Shown piece after piece: positions 1 through 6,170 of a stretch of 10,206 nucleotides of DNA. Numbering within the stretch: position 1 is the first letter of the stretch; the number at the start of each line of letters is the position of its first letter. The notes beneath the pieces were generated by a model. The model saw only the letters and a list, made by a program, of their open reading frames with translations. It did no database searches and was not told where the DNA came from. A program made the position numbers and the translations under genes. Source of the stretch: Planctomycetia bacterium (GTDB taxonomy: Bacteria > Planctomycetota > Planctomycetia > Pirellulales > UBA1268); contig RFPF01000092.1 in assembly GCA_009926295.1 (NCBI GenBank), positions 1-10,206 of the forward strand, in the 5' to 3' direction.

Positions 1-236
1 CCGCGGCGATCGCCGCGGCGCGGGAGCTGTATGCGGAGGCCGACGTGTTCGTGCGTGCGGCCGCGATCGTGGACGAGCAGCGCCGGCTCGCGGCCGCCGC
101 GGCTGCGACCTGCGGCTTCGGACGATTGCGCGAGGTGCTCGATTTCCTCCTCGACCTGGCCGTGCCGGAGCAGGCAGCCGCCCAGTTCGGCGGCATCACA
201 GCCGGGGAACAACCGCCCCATGCGACCCGCGACTGA
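1..236 (+). CDS. C-terminal fragment, probable polyprenyl diphosphate synthase
   Basis: An open frame enters from the left edge (codons in phase from base 3) and stops with TGA at 234-236, giving about 77 residues. The fragment is alpha-helical, rich in alanine, and ends in a run reading LREVLDFLLDLAVPE. This helix-then-'LLxFLxD' ending resembles the C-terminus of trans-isoprenyl diphosphate synthases (FPP/GGPP/polyprenyl synthases), where a run of acidic and alanine-rich helices closes the fold. The two catalytic DDxxD motifs would lie upstream of the window, so the assignment cannot be confirmed here. An isoprenoid chain-making enzyme would fit the hopanoid genes further downstream. The internal GTG at 45 is not a credible start because the frame is open and of the same character before it. 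The stop overlaps the next gene by 17 bases, suggesting co-translation. Alternative: another all-helical protein of unknown function. Confidence 0.5.
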   Translation, partial: AAIAAARELYAEADVFVRAAAIVDEQRRLAAAAAATCGFGRLREVLDFLLDLAVPEQAAAQFGGITAGEQPPHATRD

Positions 237-822
237 CGAGGGCGGCGACTGCGTCGCCCGCGCCGAGGCCCTGGCGGGACTGTTCCACCGCCCCCCCGCG
301 GTTTTCGCAGCCTTCGCTCCCGTCCGCCGCGGCACCCTGCCGGAACCGTTCGGCCGCCTGCTCGATCACGCAAGCCACATGACCGTGGCGATGGAGCGGT
401 TTTACGGCGCACCGGTCGGGGTCGACGTCGTGGCGGTTCGCGACGACGGCGTCGCCACGGGGGGGGGCCCCGGCTGGTACGAACGGGAGATCCTGCTGCA
501 CACTGCGAACGGACGCGTCGTGCAGCACGGGATCGTGAGGATCGATCTGGCGCACGTCACCGGCCAGGTCGCGACGAGCATCCGCGCCGGAAAATCCCCG
601 CTCGGAAGGATCCTGATCGCCGCGGGGCTTCTGCTCGACGTGCAACACGTGGGCCTGCTCGACGTGGCGATCGGGCCCCGCTTGGCGGCGCTCCTCGGCC
701 GCGAGGCGCGGCCGACGGAGCGCACCTTCGGGCGGGTCGCGGGGATCGCGGTTGCTGGCGTGCCCGCGGTCGAATTGCTCGAAATCGTCGCCCCCGGGGC
801 TTTGCCGAAAGTGTTGCGGTGA
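220..822 (+). CDS. chorismate pyruvate-lyase-like protein (UbiC/DUF98 type)
   Basis: This 200-residue protein is the usual size for the UbiC/DUF98 family, whose members remove pyruvate from chorismate to give 4-hydroxybenzoate. The E. coli UbiC layout can be followed. A 'LLDHxxxMT' block lies at 47-55. The strand WYEREILL (86-93) has Arg89 at the position of the UbiC substrate-binding arginine. PLGRIL at 127-132 matches UbiC PLGRYL. LLEIVAP near the C-terminus has Glu188 where UbiC has its catalytic glutamate. The LLDH...MT block resembles mycobacterial Rv2949c, which supplies 4-hydroxybenzoate for phenolic glycolipids. I chose ATG 220 because the homology fits there. The longer frame from 31 only reads across the preceding gene. 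The start lies inside that gene and no strong Shine-Dalgarno is visible, so translational coupling is likely. A nine-G run lies in codons 80-83. The product could feed a quinone or an aromatic lipid, but which one is unknown. Family call is fairly sure, exact reaction less so. Confidence 0.72.
   Translation: MRPATDEGGDCVARAEALAGLFHRPPAVFAAFAPVRRGTLPEPFGRLLDHASHMTVAMERFYGAPVGVDVVAVRDDGVATGGGPGWYEREILLHTANGRVVQHGIVRIDLAHVTGQVATSIRAGKSPLGRILIAAGLLLDVQHVGLLDVAIGPRLAALLGREARPTERTFGRVAGIAVAGVPAVELLEIVAPGALPKVLR
459..467 (+). repeat. nine-G homopolymer run inside the chorismate-lyase-like gene
   Basis: Nine consecutive G residues, followed directly by four C, cover codons 80-83 and encode T-G-G-G in a loop between two conserved blocks. 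Gain or loss of one base would cut off the C-terminal half, including Arg89, PLGR and Glu188. The frame is intact as given. The run could be a slippage site or simply a GC-rich glycine loop. Confidence 0.6.
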
Positions 823-848
823 AGGCGGTTGCGGCGATTGGAGCGATA

Positions 849-878
849 TTGACTCAATGCGCAAGATGGCTGTAGAGT
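849..878 (+). promoter_or_regulatory. candidate sigma70-like promoter for the response regulator
   Basis: TTGACT at 849-854 matches five of six bases of the -35 consensus. It is followed after 18 bases by TAGAGT (873-878), preceded by TG at 871-872 (base 872 is adjacent to the hexamer, so this is only loosely an extended -10). An alternative -10, TGTAGA at 871-876, gives a 16-base spacer. Transcription would begin near 885 and leave a leader of about 110 bases before the ATG at 995. This is the clearest promoter-like sequence in the window and the region is noticeably less GC-rich than its surroundings. Confidence 0.5.
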
Positions 879-880
879 CA
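850..880. promoter_or_regulatory. inverted repeat TGACTC/GAGTCA overlapping the promoter
   Basis: TGACTC (850-855) and its exact reverse complement GAGTCA (875-880) are separated by 19 bases and sit on the -35 and -10 elements of the candidate promoter. Half-sites spaced about 25 bases apart, roughly two and a half helical turns, could bind a dimeric regulator, possibly the HTH protein encoded just downstream. Six-base arms can arise by chance, so this is a suggestion only. Confidence 0.3.
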
Positions 881-923
881 GGCATCGGGCAAGGATGGCA
901 AGCAGGGAAGTGGTCAGACGGAG

Positions 924-941
924 CCGGATGCTCCGGATGCT
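924..941 (+). repeat. tandem direct repeat, two copies of CCGGATGCT
   Basis: Two exact, abutting 9-base copies (924-932 and 933-941) lie in the presumed leader of the response regulator gene. They run into a small hairpin (GCTTC at 939-943, GAAGC at 950-954, loop of six C). No known factor is recognised for this repeat. It may be a protein-binding site in the leader or a duplication without function. Confidence 0.45.
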
Positions 942-982
942 TCCCCCCCGAAGCTTGGGTTCCACTCGGACGGCAAGGCAAC

Positions 983-989
983 AAGGAGG
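983..989 (+). promoter_or_regulatory. strong ribosome binding site fixing the response regulator start
   Basis: AAGGAGG ends five bases before ATG 995, a near-ideal Shine-Dalgarno. It decides the start in favour of 995 over the in-frame codon at 752, which lies inside the preceding gene. Confidence 0.85.
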
Positions 990-994
990 CCTCG

Positions 995-1582
995 ATGCAA
1001 AAGACGGTGTACACGACTGGCGAAGCCGCCAAGATCTGCAAGGTGAGTCAGCAGACGATCATCCGCTGCTTCGACTCCGGACAGTTGAAGGGATTCCGCG
1101 TCCCGGGCAGCCGCTTCCGGCGGATTCCCCGCGACCAGCTGTTCCTGTTCATGCGGGACAACGGAATCCCGACCGACGCGCTCGAGAGCGGTCGCCGCAA
1201 GATCCTCGTCGTGGACGACGACCAGGATCTCGTCGAGCTCATCACCGACGTGCTCGAGCGGGACGGCCGCTTCGAGACGCGGAGCGTCAACAACGGTTTC
1301 GACGCGGGCATGATGGTGAAGGACTATCGTCCGGATCTGATCGTGCTCGACGTGATGCTGCCGGACATCAACGGCAAGGAGGTCTGCCAGCGGGTGCGCA
1401 GCGACTCGACCATGGACGACGTGCGGATCATCTGCATCTCGGGCATGTGCGAGGCCGACAAGATCGAGGATCTCAAGGCCTCCGGGGCCAACGAGTTCCT
1501 GCAGAAGCCGTTCGAGGCGGAGGTGCTCGTCGATCGGATCTGCGGCCTGCTCGACATCGAGTCGGTGGCCGCCGGTTCCTGA
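995..1582 (+). CDS. response regulator with N-terminal excisionase/MerR-type HTH and C-terminal receiver
   Basis: A 195-residue protein with two domains. Residues 5-55 (YTTGEAAKICKVSQQTIIR..., then GFRVPGSRFRRIPRDQL) form a HTH_17/excisionase-like winged helix: 'TxxEAA...VSxxTI' recognition helix followed by the R-x-P-G-S-R-F-R-R-I wing. Residues 69-190 form a CheY-like receiver. It has acidic pocket Asp74/Asp75, phospho-acceptor Asp119 in LIVLDVMLPD, Ser149 at the switch position and Lys171 in the conserved KPF. All residues needed for phosphorylation are present. The order is reversed compared with common regulators such as OmpR or NarL, where the receiver comes first. It probably binds DNA in response to phosphorylation by the kinase encoded 45 bases downstream, and both may regulate the following hopanoid genes (inference from position). 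Start is fixed by an excellent ribosome binding site. Domain calls are very sure; target genes unknown. Confidence 0.92.
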   Translation: MQKTVYTTGEAAKICKVSQQTIIRCFDSGQLKGFRVPGSRFRRIPRDQLFLFMRDNGIPTDALESGRRKILVVDDDQDLVELITDVLERDGRFETRSVNNGFDAGMMVKDYRPDLIVLDVMLPDINGKEVCQRVRSDSTMDDVRIICISGMCEADKIEDLKASGANEFLQKPFEAEVLVDRICGLLDIESVAAGS

Positions 1583-1627
1583 ACGGGCGTCGCACGTCCG
1601 ACGTTCGTTGGTTCGCGGAGTTTCAAG

Positions 1628-2749
1628 GTGTCGCAGGATTCGGGTGCGTGGCTCGTCGTCCGCTCGCCGTCGAGCACGCAGGCCACCTGCGAACCCGTCG
1701 CGTTGCCGGTCCCTCGCCAGGCCTGCCTCGGCCTGGCGAGGGCCGTGCTCGCCGACGACGACGACGAGGTCCGGTGGCTCGCCGCGGCGGGTGGCGACGA
1801 TGTGGTGCGGCGATGGCTCGCTGGCGCCCGTCCCGGTGCCGGCGAGGCGTTCAGGGCCTCTCGGCCAGAACGCCGGCCGGCGCCTTCGCTGCTCGACGTG
1901 TTCGCCCGCGATTTCGCGGTCGGTTCGGCACCGGGGGAGAGCGGACCCGTCGCGGAGGCTTCGGCCGAGGCGACGCTGCTCGCCGAGGCCGTCGGCCGCA
2001 TGGTGTCGCACCGGGCGCTTTCCGGGCGGTTCGCCGAGTCGGTCCATGCGGCACGGCTGGAGGTGGCACGGGAACTCGCGTACGGCGCCGGCCACGAAAT
2101 CAACAACCCTCTCGCCAACATCGCCACCCGTGCCCAGGCCCTGCTTCTCGAGGAGCGGGACGCGGAGCGCCGCCGCCGGCTGGCGACGATCGTCGACCAG
2201 TCGTTCCGGGCCCGCGACATGATCGGCGGGCTGATGCTGTTCGCCCGGCCGCCGAAGCCACGGCCGGAAGCGACCGGCATCGGGGAGATGCTCGGCTCGG
2301 TGGTGCAGGCCCTCGGCTCTCTGGCGGAAGCCCGGGGTGTGCGGCTCAACTGCCGCACGACGGCGCCGACGCTCGAGGCGTGCGTGGATCGTGTCCAGAT
2401 CGCGGACGCCCTGCGGGCGATCGCGACGAATGCCATCGAGGCCGCCAGCGTCGGCGGAGAGGTCGTGCTGGATGCCGTGGCCGCCCCGAGTGGCGACTGG
2501 TGCGAGATCACCGTCGCCGACGACGGTGGTGGCATGGACGAGGCGACCGTGCGCAGGGCCTTCGATCCGTTCTTCAGTGGACGCGAGGCCGGCCGCGGAG
2601 CGGGCCTCGGCCTCGCGAAGGCGTGGCGGTTCGTGGAGGCGAGCGGCGGCAGTGTCGAGATCGCGTCGCGCCCCGGCGTCGGCACCACGGTGACGGTCGT
2701 GCTCCCCGCAGTCGCCGCCCGCAGGGTTTGCCCAGCCTTCCCCGTCTGA
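1628..2749 (+). CDS. sensor histidine kinase, probably cytoplasmic
   Basis: A 373-residue kinase. The phospho-acceptor region reads ELAYGAGHEINNPLANI with His156. The HATPase_c domain follows: N box with Asn268 (RAIATNAIEA), G1 box ADDGGGM at 297-303, F box FDPFF at 312-316, and G2 box GAGLGLA at 324-330. Every catalytic motif is present. The first ~140 residues have no hydrophobic segment long enough for a membrane helix and no PAS, GAF or HAMP motif I recognise, so the protein is probably soluble and its signal unknown. GTG 1628 is preferred because GGAG ends seven bases upstream. The gene follows the HTH-receiver gene after 45 bases on the same strand, the usual arrangement of a cognate pair. 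It is followed within 100 bases by the squalene-hopene cyclase gene. Kinase identity is sure; the signal and the downstream targets are open. Confidence 0.92.
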   Translation: MSQDSGAWLVVRSPSSTQATCEPVALPVPRQACLGLARAVLADDDDEVRWLAAAGGDDVVRRWLAGARPGAGEAFRASRPERRPAPSLLDVFARDFAVGSAPGESGPVAEASAEATLLAEAVGRMVSHRALSGRFAESVHAARLEVARELAYGAGHEINNPLANIATRAQALLLEERDAERRRRLATIVDQSFRARDMIGGLMLFARPPKPRPEATGIGEMLGSVVQALGSLAEARGVRLNCRTTAPTLEACVDRVQIADALRAIATNAIEAASVGGEVVLDAVAAPSGDWCEITVADDGGGMDEATVRRAFDPFFSGREAGRGAGLGLAKAWRFVEASGGSVEIASRPGVGTTVTVVLPAVAARRVCPAFPV

Positions 2750-2778
2750 CGCGGCTGTGGATTCGCTCCAGACCGGCC

Positions 2779-2807
2779 TTGTCGGCGTTGCCGACGTTCT
2801 CTATCCT
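2779..2807 (+). promoter_or_regulatory. candidate promoter with internal dyad upstream of shc
   Basis: TTGTCG (2779-2784) and TATCCT (2802-2807) are 17 bases apart, each matching four of six consensus bases. The spacer contains a perfect dyad GTCGGC-GTT-GCCGAC at 2781-2795. Transcription would start near 2814, about 33 bases before ATG 2847. The dyad could be an operator for the upstream regulator or a short hairpin. It is not followed by a T-run, so it is a poor intrinsic terminator. If the cyclase starts instead at GTG 2757, this stretch is coding and the call falls. Confidence 0.33.
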
Positions 2808-2846
2808 CCGGCCCCGGATCGGCATGGGCTTCAAGGTCGAGGCCCG

Positions 2847-5051
2847 ATGGCTGAAGCATGGATGCATCTCATGGCTCATGAAAGTTCCGTTGCGCGGTGC
2901 CGGGTGGCGGCGCCAGCGTGGATTCCCGGGGTGGATGACGGGGCTCGGTCCGCCATTCCCAGCGCAGGAGTGGTGTGCGAGTCGGTGGCGGCGGGCCGCG
3001 AACGGCACGCGGTCGTCCGCGATGTCCTGAACCTCCGCGGGCAGGTGGACCCTGTCGCCGGAGTGCGCGTCGATCGCGAGGCGGCGGCCGATGCCGTCAC
3101 GCGAACCGCGAGCTGGCTTTTCGAGCGGCAGGCCATCGATGGCCATTGGCGCGGCCCGCTCGAGGGAGATTCGATCCTCGAAAGTGAATACCTGCTCATC
3201 GTCGCGTGGGCTGGGCGGACGTCCTGCCCCCACGTGCGGGGCGCCTTGCGCCGGATCCTCTCCCAGCAGCTTCCCTCCGGAGGCTGGTCGATTCATCCAG
3301 GCGGGCCGATCGACGTGAGCGCCAGCGTGAAGGCCTACCTCGCGCTGAAGATCTTCGGGCACGACCCGCAGAGCGAGCCGCTCGTGCGGGCCCGGGCCGC
3401 GATCACGGCGGCCGGGGGGCCGTGGGCCGTGAACAGTTTCACACGGTATTACCTTGCGCTCCTCGGGCAGATCCCCTACTCCGCGTGCCCCGCGGTGCCG
3501 CCGGAAATGGTCCTCCTGCCCCGCTGGTTTCCCGTGAATCTGGACCGCGTTTCGGCATGGTCGCGGACCATGATCGTGCCGCTGTCGCTGATGTGGGCCT
3601 TCAAGCCGGTGCGACAACTGCCGGCGGATCGCGGGATCGGGGAGTTGTTCGAGGACGCCGGGCGTCGCACGCGGCCGCCGGCCGCCGGCCGCCGCGACGC
3701 CTGGGCCACGTTTTTTCGCGGCGTGGACAGGCTGCTCAAGGTGCTCGACGCGGTCGGGTTTCGTCCGCTCCGCAGCCGCGCGGTGATGGCATGCCGGCGC
3801 TGGATGCTGGAGCGGTTCGACGGCAGCGACGGGCTCGGTGCGATCTTTCCGCCCATCGTGTGGAGCATCGTGGCGCTGCGGTCCATGGGCTGTGCGGACG
3901 ATGCGCCGGAGGTCGCGGAGTGCTGGCGGCAGATCGACCGGCTCGTCGAGCCCCAGCCCGACGGCACGACCCGCCTCGAGCCCTGCCGTTCTCCGGTGTG
4001 GGACACCGCCATCAGCCTGCGCGCCCTCGCAGACGGGATGGCCGCGGCTGGCCCGGCACACGGCCGGGGCGATCCGACCAGCGCCGGCCGCCTCGCCGCG
4101 GCCGTCGACTGGCTGCTCGACCGCGAGCTGCGGTCGTCGGGAGACTGGAAGCACTCCGCGGCGATGGCGACGCCATCGGGCTGGTGCTTCCAGTATGCCA
4201 ACCGCTTCTACCCCGATGTTGACGACACGGCGATGGTGCTCATTGCGCTGGCGACGTGGCGCGACACGGTCGGCCTTGAGGAGGCGTCGCTGCCGGCGGG
4301 GAGTCGCAGGCTGGAGCGAATCGCGGCGGCCGTCGGCCGCGCCGTCCCTTGGCTCGAGGCGATGCAGAATCGCGACGGCGGCTGGGGGGCGTTCGACCGC
4401 GACAACGACTGCGAACTGCTCTGCAAGGTGCCGTTCGCCGACCACAACGCGATGATCGATCCGAGTTCCCCGGATCTCGCGGGCCGCGTGCTGGAGGCGT
4501 TCGGGAGGCTCGGTCTCCGGACGGGGCACCCGGCCGTCGATCGTGGCGTCGAGTATCTGCGCAGGCAGCAGCGGCCCGATGGCGCGTGGTTCGGCCGTTG
4601 GGGTGTGAATTACATCTACGGCACATGGCAGGCGATCGAGGGCCTCAGGGCGGTGGGGATCGGTGTGGACGATCCCGCCGTGTCGTGCGGCGCCGACTGG
4701 CTCGAGAGCCGACAGCAGGCGTGCGGTGGCTGGGGCGAGACGTGTGAGAGCTACGTGGACGAGCGGCTCGCCGGCGTCGGGGTTCCCACCGCGTCGCAGA
4801 CGGCGTGGGCGGTGGCCGGGCTCGTGGCGGCCGGCCGTCCAGCCGCCCGCGGCGTCGCGTGGCTCGTGTCTCGGCAGGGCGAGGACGGCGTCTGGGAGGA
4901 GCGGGAATTCACCGGCACGGGCTTCCCGAAGGTTTTCTACCTCCGCTACCACTATTACCCCGTCTATTTTCCGCTCATGGCCCTGGCCCGCTGGAGCCAG
5001 GCGGCGCGGGCGGCCGGCTTCGACAGGCTCGAGCGGGGGCGCGTTGCATGA
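2847..5051 (+). CDS. shc: squalene-hopene cyclase
   Basis: Cyclises squalene to hopene/hopanol, the first hopanoid-specific step, at the membrane surface. From ATG 2847 the protein has 734 residues (764 from GTG 2757), against about 630 in the Alicyclobacillus enzyme. The extra length is an N-terminal extension of about 75 residues with no recognised domain. The DxDD proton-donor motif is at 457-460 (DVDD, catalytic Asp459). QW-type repeats are clear, e.g. QAIDGHW (95-101), QNRDGGWGAF (507-516), QRPDGAWFGRW and QQACGGWGE. SPVWDTA, GRWGVNYIYGT and the C-terminal FPKVFYLRYHYY are conserved. That last stretch keeps the aromatic positions equivalent to F601, F605, Y609 and Y612 of the Alicyclobacillus enzyme. 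ATG 2847 is favoured by GAGG four bases upstream and a possible promoter at 2779-2807; GTG 2757 has no Shine-Dalgarno. The stop overlaps hpnH by four bases. Function is very sure, start is not. Confidence 0.95.
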   Translation: MAEAWMHLMAHESSVARCRVAAPAWIPGVDDGARSAIPSAGVVCESVAAGRERHAVVRDVLNLRGQVDPVAGVRVDREAAADAVTRTASWLFERQAIDGHWRGPLEGDSILESEYLLIVAWAGRTSCPHVRGALRRILSQQLPSGGWSIHPGGPIDVSASVKAYLALKIFGHDPQSEPLVRARAAITAAGGPWAVNSFTRYYLALLGQIPYSACPAVPPEMVLLPRWFPVNLDRVSAWSRTMIVPLSLMWAFKPVRQLPADRGIGELFEDAGRRTRPPAAGRRDAWATFFRGVDRLLKVLDAVGFRPLRSRAVMACRRWMLERFDGSDGLGAIFPPIVWSIVALRSMGCADDAPEVAECWRQIDRLVEPQPDGTTRLEPCRSPVWDTAISLRALADGMAAAGPAHGRGDPTSAGRLAAAVDWLLDRELRSSGDWKHSAAMATPSGWCFQYANRFYPDVDDTAMVLIALATWRDTVGLEEASLPAGSRRLERIAAAVGRAVPWLEAMQNRDGGWGAFDRDNDCELLCKVPFADHNAMIDPSSPDLAGRVLEAFGRLGLRTGHPAVDRGVEYLRRQQRPDGAWFGRWGVNYIYGTWQAIEGLRAVGIGVDDPAVSCGADWLESRQQACGGWGETCESYVDERLAGVGVPTASQTAWAVAGLVAAGRPAARGVAWLVSRQGEDGVWEEREFTGTGFPKVFYLRYHYYPVYFPLMALARWSQAARAAGFDRLERGRVA

Positions 5052-6160
5052 GCGTTCCCATCGGGCAGATGGTGGCGGTGCTCCGGCACGTGGCGCTCCA
5101 GCGCCTCCGGGGCAACGCGAAATACCCGCTCGTGCTCATGCTCGAGCCGCTCTTCCGCTGCAATCTCGCGTGTGGCGGCTGCGGCAAGATCCAGCATCCC
5201 ACCGATGTGCTTCGGTCGCACCTCACGCCGGAGCAATGCTTTCGCGCCGTGGACGAGTGCGATGCCCCGATCGTGTCGATCCCCGGCGGCGAACCGCTGC
5301 TGCATCCGCAGATCGAGCAGATCGTGGCCGGGATCGTGGCCCGAAGGAAGTATCTCTACCTGTGCACGAACGCGATCAAGCTCGAGGAGATGCTGCCCCA
5401 CTTCAAGCCGTCGCCGTACCTCGCGTTTTCGGTGCACCTGGACGGCCCGCGGGAGGAGCACGACCATGCGGTATGCCGCGAGGGCGTGTTCGACATGGCC
5501 GTCTCGGCGATCAAGGCGGCCCGCAGGGCCGGCTTCCGCGTGACGACCAACTCGACTCTGTTTGCCGACGCGGCCCCGGAGCGGTATCGAACGTTCTTCG
5601 ACGAGGTGATGGCCCTCGGTGTCGAGGGAATGATGATCTCCCCGGGCTACTCGTATTCGAAGGCCCCGGATCAGGAGCACTTCCTGCGGCGGCAGCGCAG
5701 CCAGTCGCTGTTTCAGCGGATTCTCGCCAACGCCCCGACGCGATGGAAGTTCAACCAGTCGCCCGTGTTTCTCGAGTTTCTGAAAGGCGCATGGGATCTC
5801 GAGTGTCGCCCCTGGGGAACGCCGACGTACAACCTCTTCGGCTGGCAACGGCCCTGCTACCTGCTCGACGAGGGCTATGCGAAGACCTTCCGGGAGCTGA
5901 TGGAAGAAACCGACTGGGACGCGTATGGTCGGGCGAGCGGAAATCCGAAGTGCCAGGATTGCATGGTGCACTGCGGCTATGAGCCTGCCGCCGTGGAAGC
6001 GACGTTCGGGTCGGTCGGAGGCCTCCTCGCCACGGCGCGGCTCGTGCTCTTCGGGCCGCCGCGGTCGAAGCCCACAGCCCCCGCCCCCCTGCCCTCGCCG
6101 GCCGTCCGCGTGCGGCCGAACGGCCTGCCGACGCTGCCGATCCTCGACCGCGTGGCCTGA
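5048..6160 (+). CDS. hpnH: HpnH, radical SAM adenosylhopene synthase
   Basis: HpnH couples the 5'-deoxyadenosyl radical from S-adenosylmethionine to hopene, giving adenosylhopane, the precursor of C35 (bacteriohopanetetrol-type) hopanoids. The 370-residue protein shows the radical SAM motif CNLACGGC with Cys38, Cys42 and Cys45 for the [4Fe-4S] cluster. SIPGGEPLLHP (77-87) is the SAM-binding GGE region. YLYLCTNA has Cys106, a residue I recall as being implicated in catalysis of the Streptomyces enzyme. The family-typical C-terminal cysteine cluster CQDCMVHCGYEP is also present. The last ~35 residues are a proline-rich tail. ATG 5048 overlaps the TGA of shc as ATGA, so the two are translationally coupled and substrate and product enzymes are made together. 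The gene ends 10 bases from the stop of the convergent ROK gene. Very sure. Confidence 0.96.
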   Translation: MSVPIGQMVAVLRHVALQRLRGNAKYPLVLMLEPLFRCNLACGGCGKIQHPTDVLRSHLTPEQCFRAVDECDAPIVSIPGGEPLLHPQIEQIVAGIVARRKYLYLCTNAIKLEEMLPHFKPSPYLAFSVHLDGPREEHDHAVCREGVFDMAVSAIKAARRAGFRVTTNSTLFADAAPERYRTFFDEVMALGVEGMMISPGYSYSKAPDQEHFLRRQRSQSLFQRILANAPTRWKFNQSPVFLEFLKGAWDLECRPWGTPTYNLFGWQRPCYLLDEGYAKTFRELMEETDWDAYGRASGNPKCQDCMVHCGYEPAAVEATFGSVGGLLATARLVLFGPPRSKPTAPAPLPSPAVRVRPNGLPTLPILDRVA

Positions 6161-6170
6161 CGGCGGGTTT

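Noticed and set aside
31..219. Longer start at 31 for the chorismate-lyase-like gene
   Set aside because: The added residues are an out-of-frame reading of the preceding gene and lack family similarity; ATG 220 gives the family's normal length.
1586..1605. Hairpin CGTCG/CGACG between regulator and kinase as an attenuator
   Set aside because: Five Watson-Crick pairs plus two possible G-U pairs and no T-run; the kinase has its own ribosome binding site and co-transcription is the simpler reading.
895..3030. A 711-codon plus-strand frame across the regulator, kinase and start of shc
   Set aside because: It runs out of frame through three well-supported genes and its translation is arginine-rich without any motif.
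2574..4952. A 792-codon minus-strand frame opposite shc
   Set aside because: It mirrors the codon pattern of the cyclase gene, is rich in Arg/Pro/His, and shows no domain; shc is unmistakable on the other strand.
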